64,000 nucleotides of DNA from DATFVA01 sp963811905 (GCA_963811905.1 CAWETK010000018.1:434001-498000), one strand, 5' to 3'. Positions 26,970 through 35,778 are shown, numbered from the stretch's first letter. The notes: generated from the sequence alone by a model not told the origin. Numbers and translations are program-made.

Positions 26970-28013
26970 TTATTTACGCTCAGTAATTGACAGTAATATA
27001 TATTCTTCGGGCTTATTCGGGATACGGAACGTCTGGGTATTTATGACCATATCCCTGGTGCCGTCTGCCCGGGCTTTAAGTTTAAAATTGAAATCTTTGA
27101 TCTCTTTCTTCTGAGGGATAATTTCTTCCATTGCTTTAATGAACCCTGAACTTTGAAGATCTCCCTCTCCGAGTTTGTTTAATTTTTTGCCTGAGACATC
27201 TTCAGGCTTGAGATCAAACATTTCATAAAAAGATTTGGTTGCATCAATCAATTTTAACTCATGGTTTAGTACTACTATCATACCTTCAACATTACTGAAT
27301 ACATCCTCAGCAAATTTTCTACCTTCAATTGCCCTGTCATGTTCACGTTTCATAACATCTACATCATACAAGGAAATAATAACACCATCTATTTTATTAT
27401 CAGTAGTACGGTAAGGACGTATTTTCATGGAATACCAGTTGTTATCATTATCCTTAACCTGTACTTCTTTGGACTCAATATTTTCAAGCACTTCCAATAC
27501 CATTTTTTTAAGACCGGGTATTTCCATATTCGGATTTATATTTCCTATGGGCCTGCCTAAATCGCCGGGAATTAGGTTCCACATCCTCTCCGCTTTTGGC
27601 GTATACCTTCTGATTTTAAGGTCGCTGTCAAGCATTATTATCGGAATATTAACGCTTGCAAGCAGGTTCTTAAGGTCGTTGTTAATTTCATTTAGTTCGC
27701 TGTTCCGGCTTTCAAGCTCATCATTAACTGTAATCAGCTCTTCATTTGTTGACTGAAGTTCTTCGCGGGTAGTCTCCATTTCTTCATTCGTGCTCTGTAA
27801 TTCTTCATTACTCGACTGCAGTTCCTCGAGTGCAGATCGCAGTTCCTCATTTGTAGCTTCACGTTCCTCTATTATCGATTGTAGCTGCTCCTTGCTTATT
27901 ATCAGTTCGGATTTTAGACGGTCTATCTCAGATTCTGTTGTTTTCCCGATTGCTTCTTTTGATAATACATTTTTCCCATTGCCCGCAGTTGTCCTATGCA
28001 ATTTCAGACTCAT
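26970..28013 (-). CDS. Coiled-coil PAS protein, C-terminal part of a CheB-CheR-PAS protein
   Basis: 347 residues. Residues 28-95 form the strongly repetitive coiled coil (NEELRSALEELQSSNEEL and variants) that in many bacteria directly follows CheB and CheR in one polypeptide. Two PAS-like domains follow: 100-215 (IIMLDSDLKIRRYTPKAE) and 225-345 (VEGMIVVLNHELKLIDAT). There is no kinase domain in this frame; that function is supplied by the next gene. The ATG overlaps the stop of the CheB-CheR gene as ATGA. Adding a single A to the AAA run at 28015-28017 would merge both into one protein of about 982 residues, so this may be a split of one ancestral gene. Confidence 0.85.
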   Translation of the reverse strand: MSLKLHRTTAGNGKNVLSKEAIGKTTESEIDRLKSELIISKEQLQSIIEEREATNEELRSALEELQSSNEELQSTNEEMETTREELQSTNEELITVNDELESRNSELNEINNDLKNLLASVNIPIIMLDSDLKIRRYTPKAERMWNLIPGDLGRPIGNINPNMEIPGLKKMVLEVLENIESKEVQVKDNDNNWYSMKIRPYRTTDNKIDGVIISLYDVDVMKREHDRAIEGRKFAEDVFSNVEGMIVVLNHELKLIDATKSFYEMFDLKPEDVSGKKLNKLGEGDLQSSGFIKAMEEIIPQKKEIKDFNFKLKARADGTRDMVINTQTFRIPNKPEEYILLSITERK

Positions 28014-29917
28014 CTTTCCCTGAATAATACAAGGTAGGAATATTCATTCGATTCGTGCAAAGCTTTTACAGGTATAACCTCGATATCAACTTTTCCCCCG
28101 TCTGAGGTCCTATTATATTTTATATTTTCAATCGTAAAAGACGAACCGGTTTTCTGAACCTCCCTGATGGCAGTGTGCAAATCGAGAGTCAGACCTTCTT
28201 TCAGCATCCTGAAAATATTCAGACTCGCATCACCGGCGCTCGGGTCAAGGTAGTTGTTCAATTTACCCCGGAATTGTATGATATCCATCGAAGAATTTAC
28301 CAGAAGACCGGGAGGTGCATATTTGTCAATGATAATTTTGTCGGCTTCTTTCTGAATATCCATTTTTCCCGGTAATATCTCGGTGTACCTATTGACGGTA
28401 TGAACTTCAGCGGGATAGGAGAAGTTAAAATCAATAGGGCTTATTCCTTTTTTCTTCTTATAAAGCTTATATTTTTTATCAGCAAGAAAGAAGAGATCTC
28501 CGAATCCGCCTACAGATTCCGAAGTTCCCAGCATAAGGTATCCCCCCGGTTTAAGCGCATAATGAAAAATGGGTATAATTTTTTTCTGCAGTTCAGCTGA
28601 AAAATATATGAGGAGGTTTCTGCAGCTTATCAGGTCTACCCTCGAGAACGGGGGATCTTTGGTTAAATCCTGCTTTGCAAAAACACATACATCCCTGACT
28701 GACTTATTTATCTTATAACTGCCATTAAAACTTGAAAAATATTTTCTTCTGATTTCAGGAGGAATTTCATTCATTTCAGCCTCGGGGTAAACAGCTGCTC
28801 TTGCTTTCTCTATCGCACCATCACTTACATCTGTGGCAAATATCTGAACCATCCCAGTATCACCTTTTCGCCCCAGGAATTCAAAAAGGGATATTGCTAT
28901 TGAATAAACTTCTTCTCCGGATGAACACCCCGGGACCCAGATTCTAACCGGATCGTTCCTTGATTTGTCTTTGGTCAGTTCAGGAAATATTTTGTGTTCA
29001 AGTAATTCAAACACTTCAGAATCTCTGAAAAAATTAGTCACATTAATTAAGAGGTCTCTGTATAATTCGTGAATTTCATTTTTCGATTCTTTAATGATTT
29101 TAGCATACTCATCGATTTTATCGGTTTTATGGAGAACCATTCTCCGGGTAATTCTTCTTTTAATCGTGCTCGATTTGTAATTTGAAAAATCAACTCCGGT
29201 TTCAGACTTCAGTTTTCTGAATATCTGAGATAAATAGTCTTCCTCCTCCGGGTTGATTTTCACTTTTTCTTTTTTGGCAGAGATTGCAATATACGGATGA
29301 CTCCCTATACGTATTAATTCTTCTGCTATTTTCCCAGGCGATAATATCATATCAACGTTACCTGAATTTACAGCGCTCACAGGCATACCCCCGTACTTTG
29401 CTGTCGTTTCATCCTGGGCAAATGTCAGTCCCCCTTCTGCTTTAATAGATTTTAATCCTTCCGTGCCGTCAGAAGCTGTACCAGATAAAATAATACCGAT
29501 TGCTTTATTCTTTTTATCAACTGCAAGTGATTTGAAGAAGTGATCGACAGGGAGATAAATCCCGTCACTCTTTTCCCGCCGGGTTAAAAGCAAGGTTCCT
29601 TCTTTAATCGAAAGGTATTTATCAGGAGGGATGATGTAGAGATGATTTTTTTTAATCCTTGTTTCTTTTGACACCTGTTGAACCGGCATTGTGGTATGAC
29701 GGGTTAAAATTTCAGCCAGACGGCTTTCATGTTTTGGTTCAAGATGGAGAATGAAGACAAATGCCATTCCAGTGCCGTCAGTAAGTCCATTGAGCAGTTG
29801 CGTGAATGCTTCAAGACCGCCCGCAGAGGCTCCTATACCGACAATAGCAACCGGCTCATCTGCTTTCTTATCAGATGCAACCGGAGATTTATTATTCTGA
29901 TTTTTTCCGGGAGACAT
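28010..29917 (-). CDS. CheB methylesterase - CheR methyltransferase fusion
   Basis: 635 residues with two chemotaxis-type adaptation enzymes. CheB-like (20-210): VGIGASAGGLEAF (Ser), FILHLEPKHESRLAEIL (His), LSGTASDGTEGLKSIKAEGG (Asp). CheR-like (235-500): RDLLINVTNFFRDSEVF, SAM-binding IWVPGCSSGEEVYSIAI, and DLISCRNLLIYFSAELQKK. A further PAS-like segment reads FRGKLNNYLDPSAGDASLN before the C-terminus LVLFRER. Such CheB-CheR fusions normally continue into a coiled coil and PAS/kinase modules, which are here in the overlapping next gene. No chemoreceptor or CheA is nearby, so a non-chemotactic signalling role is likely. Confidence 0.88.
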   Translation of the reverse strand: MSPGKNQNNKSPVASDKKADEPVAIVGIGASAGGLEAFTQLLNGLTDGTGMAFVFILHLEPKHESRLAEILTRHTTMPVQQVSKETRIKKNHLYIIPPDKYLSIKEGTLLLTRREKSDGIYLPVDHFFKSLAVDKKNKAIGIILSGTASDGTEGLKSIKAEGGLTFAQDETTAKYGGMPVSAVNSGNVDMILSPGKIAEELIRIGSHPYIAISAKKEKVKINPEEEDYLSQIFRKLKSETGVDFSNYKSSTIKRRITRRMVLHKTDKIDEYAKIIKESKNEIHELYRDLLINVTNFFRDSEVFELLEHKIFPELTKDKSRNDPVRIWVPGCSSGEEVYSIAISLFEFLGRKGDTGMVQIFATDVSDGAIEKARAAVYPEAEMNEIPPEIRRKYFSSFNGSYKINKSVRDVCVFAKQDLTKDPPFSRVDLISCRNLLIYFSAELQKKIIPIFHYALKPGGYLMLGTSESVGGFGDLFFLADKKYKLYKKKKGISPIDFNFSYPAEVHTVNRYTEILPGKMDIQKEADKIIIDKYAPPGLLVNSSMDIIQFRGKLNNYLDPSAGDASLNIFRMLKEGLTLDLHTAIREVQKTGSSFTIENIKYNRTSDGGKVDIEVIPVKALHESNEYSYLVLFRER

Positions 29918-30250
29918 TTCATCCTCATTAATAGAAGCTTAACATAGTGTAAGATATAGAATATAATTCCATTTTGAGACAAAGTAAATCGAATAAACGA
30001 AAAAACATTCTTAAAATATAATACGTGTGAGTATGGGACAATGTTATAATTACTTAATGATAAATGGTTATGGTTATTGTGTTGGTCTGATTTCTGAATG
30101 GGCACAGGAGGCGGTTATTAATAAGTCGGCAGAATAAATTTTAATTTCTTAATAAGTAATCATTTGAACCGGTTATAGCGGGAATCCTTTGAGCTTTTAA
30201 TAACTGTAGTCTTTAATTAATCGTATTCTTATCCTCAATAATGAAATCCA
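29918..30250. other. Intergenic region between CheB-CheR and a receiver gene
   Basis: AT-rich, expected to hold the promoter for the leftward CheB-CheR operon. I see no gene or repeat in it. Confidence 0.4.
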
Positions 30251-30619
30251 TTACTCTTTTCCATCCACATACTTCTTCACCAATTCCAGTAACTCCCCTT
30301 TATCGAACGGTTTCTGCAGGTAAGAGCAGTTAGAAAGCGTCGCGGCAATTTTTTCGATTATAGGTCTGGCAGAGCCTGACACAATGATGATAGGTGTGCT
30401 ATTATCACTTCGGATCTGCATTAGAATTTCCTCGTTTGAGACTTTATTCAGAAATAAGTCGGCAATAATAAGAGACGGATTATCTTTTCTGTAATGCTCA
30501 AGCAGTTCTTTTCCTGTTCGTGCTACAACCGATTTACAATTAATACTTTTAAGGATACTTTTTATATCGAGAGAAATGATCCCGTCATTTTCAGCTATCA
30601 GAACGGTTCTTTTTGACAT
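30251..30619 (-). CDS. Single-domain response regulator
   Basis: 122-residue receiver. N-terminal VLIAENDGIISLDIKSIL, phosphoacceptor Asp in LIIADLFLN near residue 53, switch Ser in IVSGSAR, Lys in YLQKPFD. The N-terminal signature (AExDxIIxxDI) is shared with several other receivers in this window and is typical of partners of HisKA_2/HWE kinases. It has no output domain. It lies upstream of, and in the same direction as, the CheB-CheR/PAS/kinase run, but 333 bases separate them. Confidence 0.88.
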   Translation of the reverse strand: MSKRTVLIAENDGIISLDIKSILKSINCKSVVARTGKELLEHYRKDNPSLIIADLFLNKVSNEEILMQIRSDNSTPIIIVSGSARPIIEKIAATLSNCSYLQKPFDKGELLELVKKYVDGKE

Positions 30620-30906
30620 AGATGTGATTCCTATACAACATTAAAAACCGAACTCAATACATTTAGTGCTCCGAAAATAATTGCCTGAAACTAAATAATC
30701 AATAGGATTAGGGGAGAAATAATAATTTATTAATGTCTATAAGTTCCCTTTTTATAATCATTTATGAGTTTGAAACGAACTCATTTACCAGAGAATGCAG
30801 GGCTTTGCTGAAACAGGATTACTCTTAAGACCTCTAATATTGTGATTCGCAAACTTGTATCTGAAATCTCAAAGGGTTACGTTCTCATAAAAATACAAGG
30901 CCGGGT

Positions 30907-31299
30907 ATGCTTGGGATACTTATAGCAGAGGATGAAGGTATAGTTGCTTTTGACATAAAGCGGACCTTAAGAAGTTTCGGATTCGATAATATTATTGTTG
31001 CCCGAAACGGAAGGGAGGCTGTGGAAAAATCAAAATTAACTAATCCTGATCTGATAATTATGGATATTATGATGGAGCACGGGCTTGACGGAATAGAAGC
31101 GGCCAGAATGATAAATAATGCAGAAAACAAAAAACCCATCATTTTTGTTACTGCATCAACTGACGAACAGACGTTTAATGAAGCAAAGAAAATAAATCCG
31201 ATCGATATTATACGAAAACCATTTTCTGAATTTCAGCTGAAAGATGCTATAATAAAGGCCGTCACAAAATTTTACAAAGGGAAACTTAAAAACAGTTGA
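30907..31299 (+). CDS. Single-domain response regulator
   Basis: 130-residue receiver. ILIAEDEGIVAFDIKRTL, Asp in LIIMDIMMEHGLDGIEAAR near residue 54, Thr in FVTASTD, Lys in IIRKPFSE. It is divergent from the preceding receiver (287-base gap). It has a short basic tail (KFYKGKLKNS) and no output domain. By its N-terminus it is closest to the receivers at 50203 and 60786. Confidence 0.9.
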   Translation: MLGILIAEDEGIVAFDIKRTLRSFGFDNIIVARNGREAVEKSKLTNPDLIIMDIMMEHGLDGIEAARMINNAENKKPIIFVTASTDEQTFNEAKKINPIDIIRKPFSEFQLKDAIIKAVTKFYKGKLKNS

Positions 31300-31338
31300 C
31301 AACTGGAATAGCGAGGAACAGGGGGATGGAGCGATGGA

Positions 31339-31658
31339 GGAATGGTATCCTCAGTAATTAATGGAATGATGCTGCAAGCATATTAAACCCCGCAATTAGA
31401 ACGAAAGTGTCCAGGAGACCCCACTGCCATCAATTCATTAGCGGTCTTCCAGCTTGCCGACTAAATCCGGCTGACGGCAAGCCGAAGCAACTAAAAATCA
31501 ACCATATTCTTGATTTTCGGTGGCTCGATACGTCCGTGGCTAGAAATAGAAGGTGAGGGCGGGCCACTCAGCCACCGCTATAACGTTAACGGAATAATCT
31601 GCTCTAAGTCCAAATATCTTGACCAAAAAAACAAAAATCTGACTGAGGATACTATTCC
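31339..31658. mobile_element. MITE-like element with 17-bp terminal inverted repeats (copy B)
   Basis: The ends GGAATGGTATCCTCAGT (31339-31355) and its complement at 31642-31658 match at 16 of 17 positions. The 320-bp interior has no open gene. It contains an internal perfect inverted repeat, CGGTGGCT/AGCCACCG (31518-31525 and 31570-31577), and a hairpin built on CTTGCCG/CGGCAAG. Blocks of its right half recur in inverted orientation at 17476-17681. No clear target-site duplication is visible. A transposase would have to come from elsewhere in the genome. Confidence 0.75.
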
Positions 31659-31690
31659 GTAACAACCATTACCACTCCTATTCGGCTCCT

Positions 31691-32308
31691 CTACTTATAC
31701 TTCCAGTTCCGCGACTTCCCTTCCGACATCCACTCTATCGCAGTTTCTATTCTTTTTGTCCTGGTTAATTCTGTTTTTGCTTCAGTTATCCATTCAATGT
31801 ATTCTTTCTTGTGTGAATAAGAAAAATTATTGAATGTTCTTTCTGCTGTTTTATTCTTCCTTAACGCTTTTATGAAGTATTCCGGAATATCAAGTTCTTT
31901 TTTTACGGGTGTTTTCTTTTTTGGCGGAAGCTTTTTGCCTGCTTCATTCAATTCTCTGGCCTGTTTTAAAAAGTCGATAATTATTTTATCCGGTGGCAGG
32001 TCTTTAATTCCGCTTATTCGTCCAAGGTTTCCCATTGCCTCTCCCCCTCTATTTGCGATATCCTTCAAGCATCCTTCAGGATCATTCATCATCTTATATT
32101 TCCAGAAGCCGAAAGCTGCGTGCTGTTTAAAGGCAGCGAGGTTGCAAATAGGTCCCTTATACTCAAAAAATGGCATCCCCCATTTTATTGTTTCTTCAAC
32201 TTCGGGTATTGCTTTGTGGATCAGTTCACGGAGTTTATTTAATACCGGTTTAGCGAAAGGCTGTGCCTTTTCTATGTATGCATCAATGCGCTTATCTTTT
32301 TTTGTCAT
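31691..32308 (-). CDS. YdeI/DUF1801 family protein
   Basis: 205 residues. The N-terminal DUF1801 region (10-115) shows HKAIPEVEETIKWGMPFFEY, LAAFKQHAAFGFWKY and related motifs of the YdhG/YdeI fold. The C-terminus is the short YdeI-type segment (IPEYFIKALRKNKTAERTF, then YSHKKEYIEWI and AKTELTRTKRIETAIEWM) often described as OmpD-associated. Function is unknown; related proteins are implicated in cation or peptide stress. The MITE-like element ends 32 bases beyond its stop. Confidence 0.85.
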   Translation of the reverse strand: MTKKDKRIDAYIEKAQPFAKPVLNKLRELIHKAIPEVEETIKWGMPFFEYKGPICNLAAFKQHAAFGFWKYKMMNDPEGCLKDIANRGGEAMGNLGRISGIKDLPPDKIIIDFLKQARELNEAGKKLPPKKKTPVKKELDIPEYFIKALRKNKTAERTFNNFSYSHKKEYIEWITEAKTELTRTKRIETAIEWMSEGKSRNWKYK

Positions 32309-32450
32309 AATGGCAGCAAAAATAATTGGGAATGGTTTTTACAGAAATTAACAAATTTATAATACGGAGAAAAGAAAAAATGTATAGCGAATTACTATAA
32401 ATTTCCAGCGAATAGAATCCTGTGACCGTGTATATTGATAACCGTCGCGT
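32309..32450. other. Intergenic region with no feature seen
   Basis: First part of the 374-base gap between the DUF1801 gene and msrAB; it should hold the promoter of the DUF1801 gene (leftward). The remainder of the gap is occupied by the two repeats listed next. Confidence 0.4.
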
Positions 32451-32524
32451 GTTCTCATTAACCAACAGGCTTTAGCCGTTGGTTCAGAGAACAGTGCGAA
32501 AGAGACATAACGGTTTCAACCGTT
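32451..32524. repeat. REP-like double hairpin element
   Basis: A nested hairpin pairs GTTCTC (32451-32456) with GAGAAC (32487-32492), AACCAAC (32460-32466) with GTTGGTT (32478-32484), and GGC with GCC around a TTTA loop. A second hairpin AACGGT-TTCA-ACCGTT follows at 32509-32524. The two-hairpin layout with words like GGCTTTAGCCGTTGG is similar to dispersed repetitive palindromes in Bacteroidetes genomes. No second copy occurs in this window. Confidence 0.65.
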
Positions 32525-32535
32525 TACCAAGCCCC

Positions 32536-32674
32536 CAATCAGTCAACCAGTCAAACAAACAATCAATCAGTCAATCAAACAATCAATCAGTCAATCAAAC
32601 AATCACTCAATCACTCAATCAGTCAAACGGTCACCCAATCAATCAATCAACCAATCTTCCAATCATTTCTTCTT
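32536..32674. repeat. AATC/AGTC minisatellite, partly 20-bp period
   Basis: Low-complexity array built of CAATCAAT, CAGTCAAT and CAAACAAT words. The 20-base unit AATCAATCAGTCAATCAAAC occurs twice in perfect tandem near 32561-32600 and degenerates on both sides. It lies 9 bases past the msrAB stop. Confidence 0.85.
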
Positions 32675-32682
32675 CCCATTCC

Positions 32683-33735
32683 TTATTTAAACAAATAAGT
32701 CAGACTTCCATACCCTTCCTTATCCAGATCTTCTTTTGGAATGAATTTCATCGCGGCTGAGTCCATACAATAACGGAGATGCGTGGGTGCAGGACCATCA
32801 TCGAAAACATGTCCCAGATGAGAACCGGCACCTTTGCTCAGTACTTCAACCCTTTCCATTCCGAGCGTTCCGTCAACTTTTTTATGAAGGAATCGCGGAT
32901 CGATCGGTTTTACAAAACTCGGCCAGCCTGTACCCGATTTGAACTTGTCTTTGGAGCTGTATAGAGGCTCACCGGATACTATATCAACATAAATACCTTC
33001 TTTATGATTGTCCCAGTAGGGATTATTAAAAGGCTGTTCCGTCGCCGCATTCTGGGTTACGTTATACTGAAGTGGAGTTAACTCTTTTTTAAGTTTCTGA
33101 TCCGATGGTTTTGAATACTTTGTTGTAAACACTTTCCCCCATGTCTTTTCAATATAGACATCTCTTCCGGATGCATCTCTGTAACTGTAATACCTGTCGG
33201 GATTCTTCTTATAGAAATGCTGTTCCGATTCCTTCACAGGTATAAACTGATCGAACTTTACAATTCTCGTAACGATAGGTTTATCAAAAATACCTGACTG
33301 CTCCATCAGAGTTTTTGATTTATCAGCAAGTTCTTTCTGTTTACCGCTCAGATAATAAATATATGATTCATACTCAGGACCTCTGTCGTGAAATGAACCG
33401 CCTGCATCTGTAGGGTTGAACTGTTTCCAATAGTACTCGAGCAGTTCTGAGTAACTGATAACCTCAGGATCAAATATCACCTTTATTGCTTCAACCTTAC
33501 CGGTATTAAACGATCCGTCGGTACCTATAGCATGTCCTGATATTACGTCTTTCAGTCCGTCCAGTTTTTCAAATGCTGCATCCATACACCAGTAGCATCC
33601 TCCTGCAAACACAGCAGTATTATTGCTGTTGTTATCTTCTGAAACCGAAATATTCTTCATTCCCTTTGAATCAGCTTTCTCACATCCCGTCAACAGGAAT
33701 AGGCCAGTTATTAAGATTAACATTATATTTTTCAT
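32683..33735 (-). CDS. msrAB: Bifunctional methionine sulfoxide reductase MsrAB, lipoprotein
   Basis: Reduces both S- and R-epimers of methionine sulfoxide in oxidised proteins. Residues 1-18 are a lipoprotein signal ending LLTGC, so the enzyme is probably anchored in the envelope. The MsrA domain (40-200) has the catalytic Cys47 in GGCYWC. The MsrB domain (215-350) has GTGWPSF, HLGHVFDDGPAPT and the catalytic Cys in RYCMDSAAM. The zinc-binding CxxC pairs of other MsrB proteins are absent, as in the non-zinc class. An envelope MsrAB fits with the DsbD encoded at 12375, which supplies periplasmic reducing power. Confidence 0.94.
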   Translation of the reverse strand: MKNIMLILITGLFLLTGCEKADSKGMKNISVSEDNNSNNTAVFAGGCYWCMDAAFEKLDGLKDVISGHAIGTDGSFNTGKVEAIKVIFDPEVISYSELLEYYWKQFNPTDAGGSFHDRGPEYESYIYYLSGKQKELADKSKTLMEQSGIFDKPIVTRIVKFDQFIPVKESEQHFYKKNPDRYYSYRDASGRDVYIEKTWGKVFTTKYSKPSDQKLKKELTPLQYNVTQNAATEQPFNNPYWDNHKEGIYVDIVSGEPLYSSKDKFKSGTGWPSFVKPIDPRFLHKKVDGTLGMERVEVLSKGAGSHLGHVFDDGPAPTHLRYCMDSAAMKFIPKEDLDKEGYGSLTYLFK

Positions 33736-34042
33736 TGTTTATGCTCTGAATTATTCTTTTTATTATTTGATACAATCTTAGCTGATAATTATCATAATAC
33801 TATCACGAAAGAATAAAAAAGACAATACAGTTTAGCGGGGGTCACAAAGAGAAAATTGGAGTGCTTGAGGAATGGATTTATAAAAAGTAACCCAGTCCAT
33901 TTCCATTGAAGGAAGAAATCTTAGAAATTCGAAAAGATTTCTCGGTCGAAGACTCCCTCGAAATGACATTGTCTTACTTTTTAGTCAGCCCCTTAATAAT
34001 ATTCACGCAGGCTCTCCATAATGCCACTCCTTTTCTTGCAGT
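33736..34042. other. Intergenic region between msrAB and pirin
   Basis: Divided between the promoter region of msrAB (leftward) and the 3' flank of the pirin gene. No gene or repeat found. Confidence 0.4.
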
Positions 34043-34946
34043 TTACTGTTTCAGAAAAGTACCTGACTGAAGTTCTTCAAACGCCGTGCGAAGCTCGGCC
34101 TGGGTATTCATTACAATTGGGCCATACCAGGCGACAGGTTCTTTTAATGGTCTGCCGGAGATAAGAAGAAAACGTATACCGTTCTCCCCTGCCTGTAAGG
34201 TTACTTCATCACCGCTGTCGAAAAGTATCAAAGATCTGTTATCTGCTTCTACAGGAGGATTAGTATCAAGCCATCCTACACTTTCCGTCGGTACGGCGAG
34301 GGGTTCTGAAGCATTAGAAAATTTTCCTGATCCGTCAAATATATATGCAAAGGCATTATTCCTTGTATCAATCTCAAGCGATTTTCTTTTGCCGGCAGGT
34401 ACTGTTACATCAATATATACCGGATCGGCTGCTATACCTTCTACGGGACCTCGCTTTCCCCAAAAGCTTCCGCATACCAGTCTTACACGTGTGCCGTCAT
34501 CATCAATGATCTCAGGAATTTCAGGAGATTTTATTTCCTGGTAGCGGGGCGATGTCATTTTCAATGATGCAGGCAGATTAGCCCAAAGCTGAAAACCATG
34601 CATCCTTCCTTTCGTATCCCCTTTGGGCATCTCCTGGTGAATTATTCCGCTCCCGGCTGTCATCCATTGTATATCACCGGATGATATTACTCCTTTATTT
34701 CCCATACTGTCGCCATGCTCAACGCTTCCCGCAAGAACGTAAGTAATTGTTTCAATCCCTCTGTGGGGATGCCAGGGAAAGCCTTTAAGATAATCTTCTG
34801 GTCTTTCATTACGGAAATCGTCTAATAGAAGAAACGGATCAACTTCTGCAGGATCACCAAACCCTATTGCCCTGTCGCAGATTTACACCTGCCCCCTCAA
34901 CCGTCGGCTGAGCTTTTAATATCTTTTTAACAGGACGGATTGACAT
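34043..34946 (-). pseudogene. Pirin-family protein, frameshifted
   Basis: Reading from ATG 34946 gives a normal pirin N-terminus (VKKILKAQPTVEGAGVNLRQ) that stops after 30 codons. Removing one G from the GGG run at 34870-34872 restores a continuous frame of about 300 residues, the usual pirin length, continuing AIGFGDPAEVDPFLLLDD. The metal ligands are then all present: two His in PWHPHRG and His/Glu in IIHQEMP. The 3' portion alone (34043-34705) would lack the first two ligands. Pirins are cupin-fold iron proteins, some with quercetinase activity. AAGGATA precedes the ATG. Either a real single-base mutation or a sequencing error; intact homology favours recent change or error. Confidence 0.85.
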
Positions 34947-35279
34947 ACCGATATCCTTTCATTTTAAACATTTGGGGGATTACTAAGGAAAAAGATAGTG
35001 TATTTACTGTTAAGAATAAAGGAAGAGATCGGGTTTCAAAATTACACAACCGAATACACGAGGCGTCGGCTTGCCTGAAGCTTATTTATCCCGGCATTTC
35101 CCCGAAGTTATCCCGTAGTTCGAGGCCGGCAGATGGCCGAAAGAAGGCCGATAGATGGCCGAAAGAATTTGGGTAAATTAAGGATGAAAGACCCCTGAAC
35201 CCATTTAATTTTCGTACAAATTTAGCATAATTGTGAGTAAAATAAAAACAGGAATCGCTCTGCGGATGAAGGGAAAGAT
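34947..35279. other. Intergenic region upstream of pirin
   Basis: Contains a small direct repeat (AGATGGCCGAAAGA occurs twice near 35133-35166). I see no supported gene: a 78-codon open frame on the plus strand from 34940 has no family resemblance and overlaps the pirin start region. Confidence 0.45.
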
Positions 35280-35636
35280 CTAACCAAAGAATATCCTCGT
35301 TGGATCATTGTCAACTTCCTGGAGTAATTTCCCGAGATTAGCTGAAGGTTGAACAGTGTTATACTTATGCCATTTTAAATTACCATCCGGCCAGTAGAGA
35401 GTCCACTTCCCTTCCTTCATATTGAACCTGAATTTCGCAATAGGACTATGAATCCATTCCTCCGGGTTATCCCATCGGGGTCTGTCCTCAAACAAAATCG
35501 CATAATCTCCGTAAAATTCATGATGCATCCGAACGCGGTCTCGTACGTCCAGCGGCACCCGTCTTTCGCAGAAGTCGTTCAACATAGTGTCGGCCTGATG
35601 CCGCACAGTATCTGATAGAGGCATATTATATCCCAT
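35280..35636 (-). CDS. DUF3024 family protein
   Basis: 118-residue soluble protein of the DUF3024 type: CERRVPLDVRDRVRMHHEFYG, then LFEDRPRWDNPEEWIHSPIAKF and TLYWPDGNLKWHKY, which is the conserved core. Members of this family are uncharacterised. It lies just downstream of the tRNA-CAT gene (minus strand), 69 bases from it. Confidence 0.75.
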   Translation of the reverse strand: MGYNMPLSDTVRHQADTMLNDFCERRVPLDVRDRVRMHHEFYGDYAILFEDRPRWDNPEEWIHSPIAKFRFNMKEGKWTLYWPDGNLKWHKYNTVQPSANLGKLLQEVDNDPTRIFFG

Positions 35637-35704
35637 TAATTTAACTGCACTAATTTAAAACTATAAAGCCTCAAATTTCAACAGAAATATGAGGCTTTTC
35701 TTTG

Positions 35705-35778
35705 TGGGCCCAGATGGACTTGAACCACCGACCCTCTGATTATGAGTCAGATGCTCTAACCAACTGAGCTATGGGCCC
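35705..35778 (-). tRNA. tRNA with CAT anticodon (Met elongator or Ile2)
   Basis: On the minus strand a 74-nt cloverleaf: acceptor GGGCCCA/TGGGCCC, D arm GCTCAGTTGGTTAGAGC, anticodon loop CTCATAA in a CTGA stem, and T arm GGTTCAAGTCC. The anticodon is CAT. It could be elongator tRNA-Met or the tRNA-Ile2 whose C34 is modified to lysidine; I cannot decide. The acceptor lacks the initiator-type C-A mismatch, so it is not fMet. The CCA end is not encoded. Confidence 0.93.

Noticed and set aside
28010..28030. Programmed -1 frameshifting to fuse CheB-CheR and the PAS protein.
   Set aside because: No slippery heptamer is in the correct phase before the stop; ATGA coupling or a one-base error explains the layout better.
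32479..32760. Open frame encoding an Asn/Gln/Ser-rich repeat protein.
   Set aside because: It is a translation of the AATC minisatellite and runs antisense into msrAB.
34940..35176. 78-codon plus-strand frame upstream of pirin.
   Set aside because: It starts inside the pirin start region antisense and contains only low-complexity and duplicated text.
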